NCBI GenBank assembly: GCA_027022125.1
Contig: JALVZI010000128.1
Location: forward strand, 1-13,053
From: Anaerolineae bacterium
GTDB taxonomy: Bacteria > Chloroflexota > Anaerolineae > 4572-78
DNA: 13,053 bases
Direction: 5' to 3'
Shown: positions 13,004-13,053 of the stretch, piece by piece
Position numbering within the stretch: position 1 is the stretch's first letter
Layout of the letters: the number at the start of each line of letters is the position of its first letter
Made by a program: the position numbers and the translations under genes
The notes under the pieces: generated by a model
What the model saw: the letters and a program-made list of their open reading frames with translations, nothing else
What the model was told of the DNA's origin: nothing
Databases searched by the model: none

Positions 13004-13053
13004 TTAATTTTTTCACGGGCAATAACCCGACAATTAAGGTTGGACGATGCACT

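Overview
The window is a 13-kb stretch of bacterial chromosome in which all seven full-size genes read on the + strand. No rRNA, tRNA, transposase or phage gene is visible. Long NTPase-TPR signalling proteins, an OmpR-type winged helix fused to an ATPase, a SPASM radical SAM enzyme and dispersed GTAGGGGC...GCCCCTAC hairpins fit a Chloroflexota (Anaerolineae-like) genome best. This is inferred from gene style alone, and a cyanobacterium or other environmental bacterium is not excluded.

Layout. (1) 1-85: a hairpin repeat, followed by a GNAT acetyltransferase (86-547) that is probably unrelated to the rest. (2) 639-4166: a two-gene unit. It holds a membrane-anchored ATPase with an extracytoplasmic domain, then an ATPase fused to a C-terminal OmpR/PhoB-type winged helix. 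(3) 4167-4748: a gap of about 580 bp with three more hairpins of the GTAGGGGC family, followed by a promoter region with an extended -10 box, upstream AGATA direct repeats and a downstream palindrome. (4) 4749-10513: three more P-loop NTPases. Two are of moderate size and one is a 1142-residue STAND-type NTPase with TPR-like repeats. (5) 10663-12153: a radical SAM/SPASM peptide maturase whose N-terminus carries two DCACPD motifs exactly 20 residues apart. (6) 12201-12239: an intrinsic terminator. (7) 12315-12737: an array of very small open frames, each with a strong Shine-Dalgarno sequence. Two encode single-span hydrophobic peptides, and a third possible frame overlaps a stable hairpin. (8) 12869-13003: an imperfect inverted-repeat element.

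How it may work (inference). Five consecutive, non-identical P-loop NTPases include a membrane sensor, a DNA-binding output and a TPR scaffold. They look like one signalling assembly: perception at the membrane, NTP-dependent switching, transcriptional output, and protein-protein interaction through the repeats. The adjacent maturase and tiny peptide frames suggest that the output or cargo may include a radical-SAM-modified peptide. Similar pairings of a maturase with an NTPase/TPR protein are known, for example the FxSxx-COOH systems, but no FxSxx C-terminus is seen here. I recognise no named system that matches this whole arrangement.
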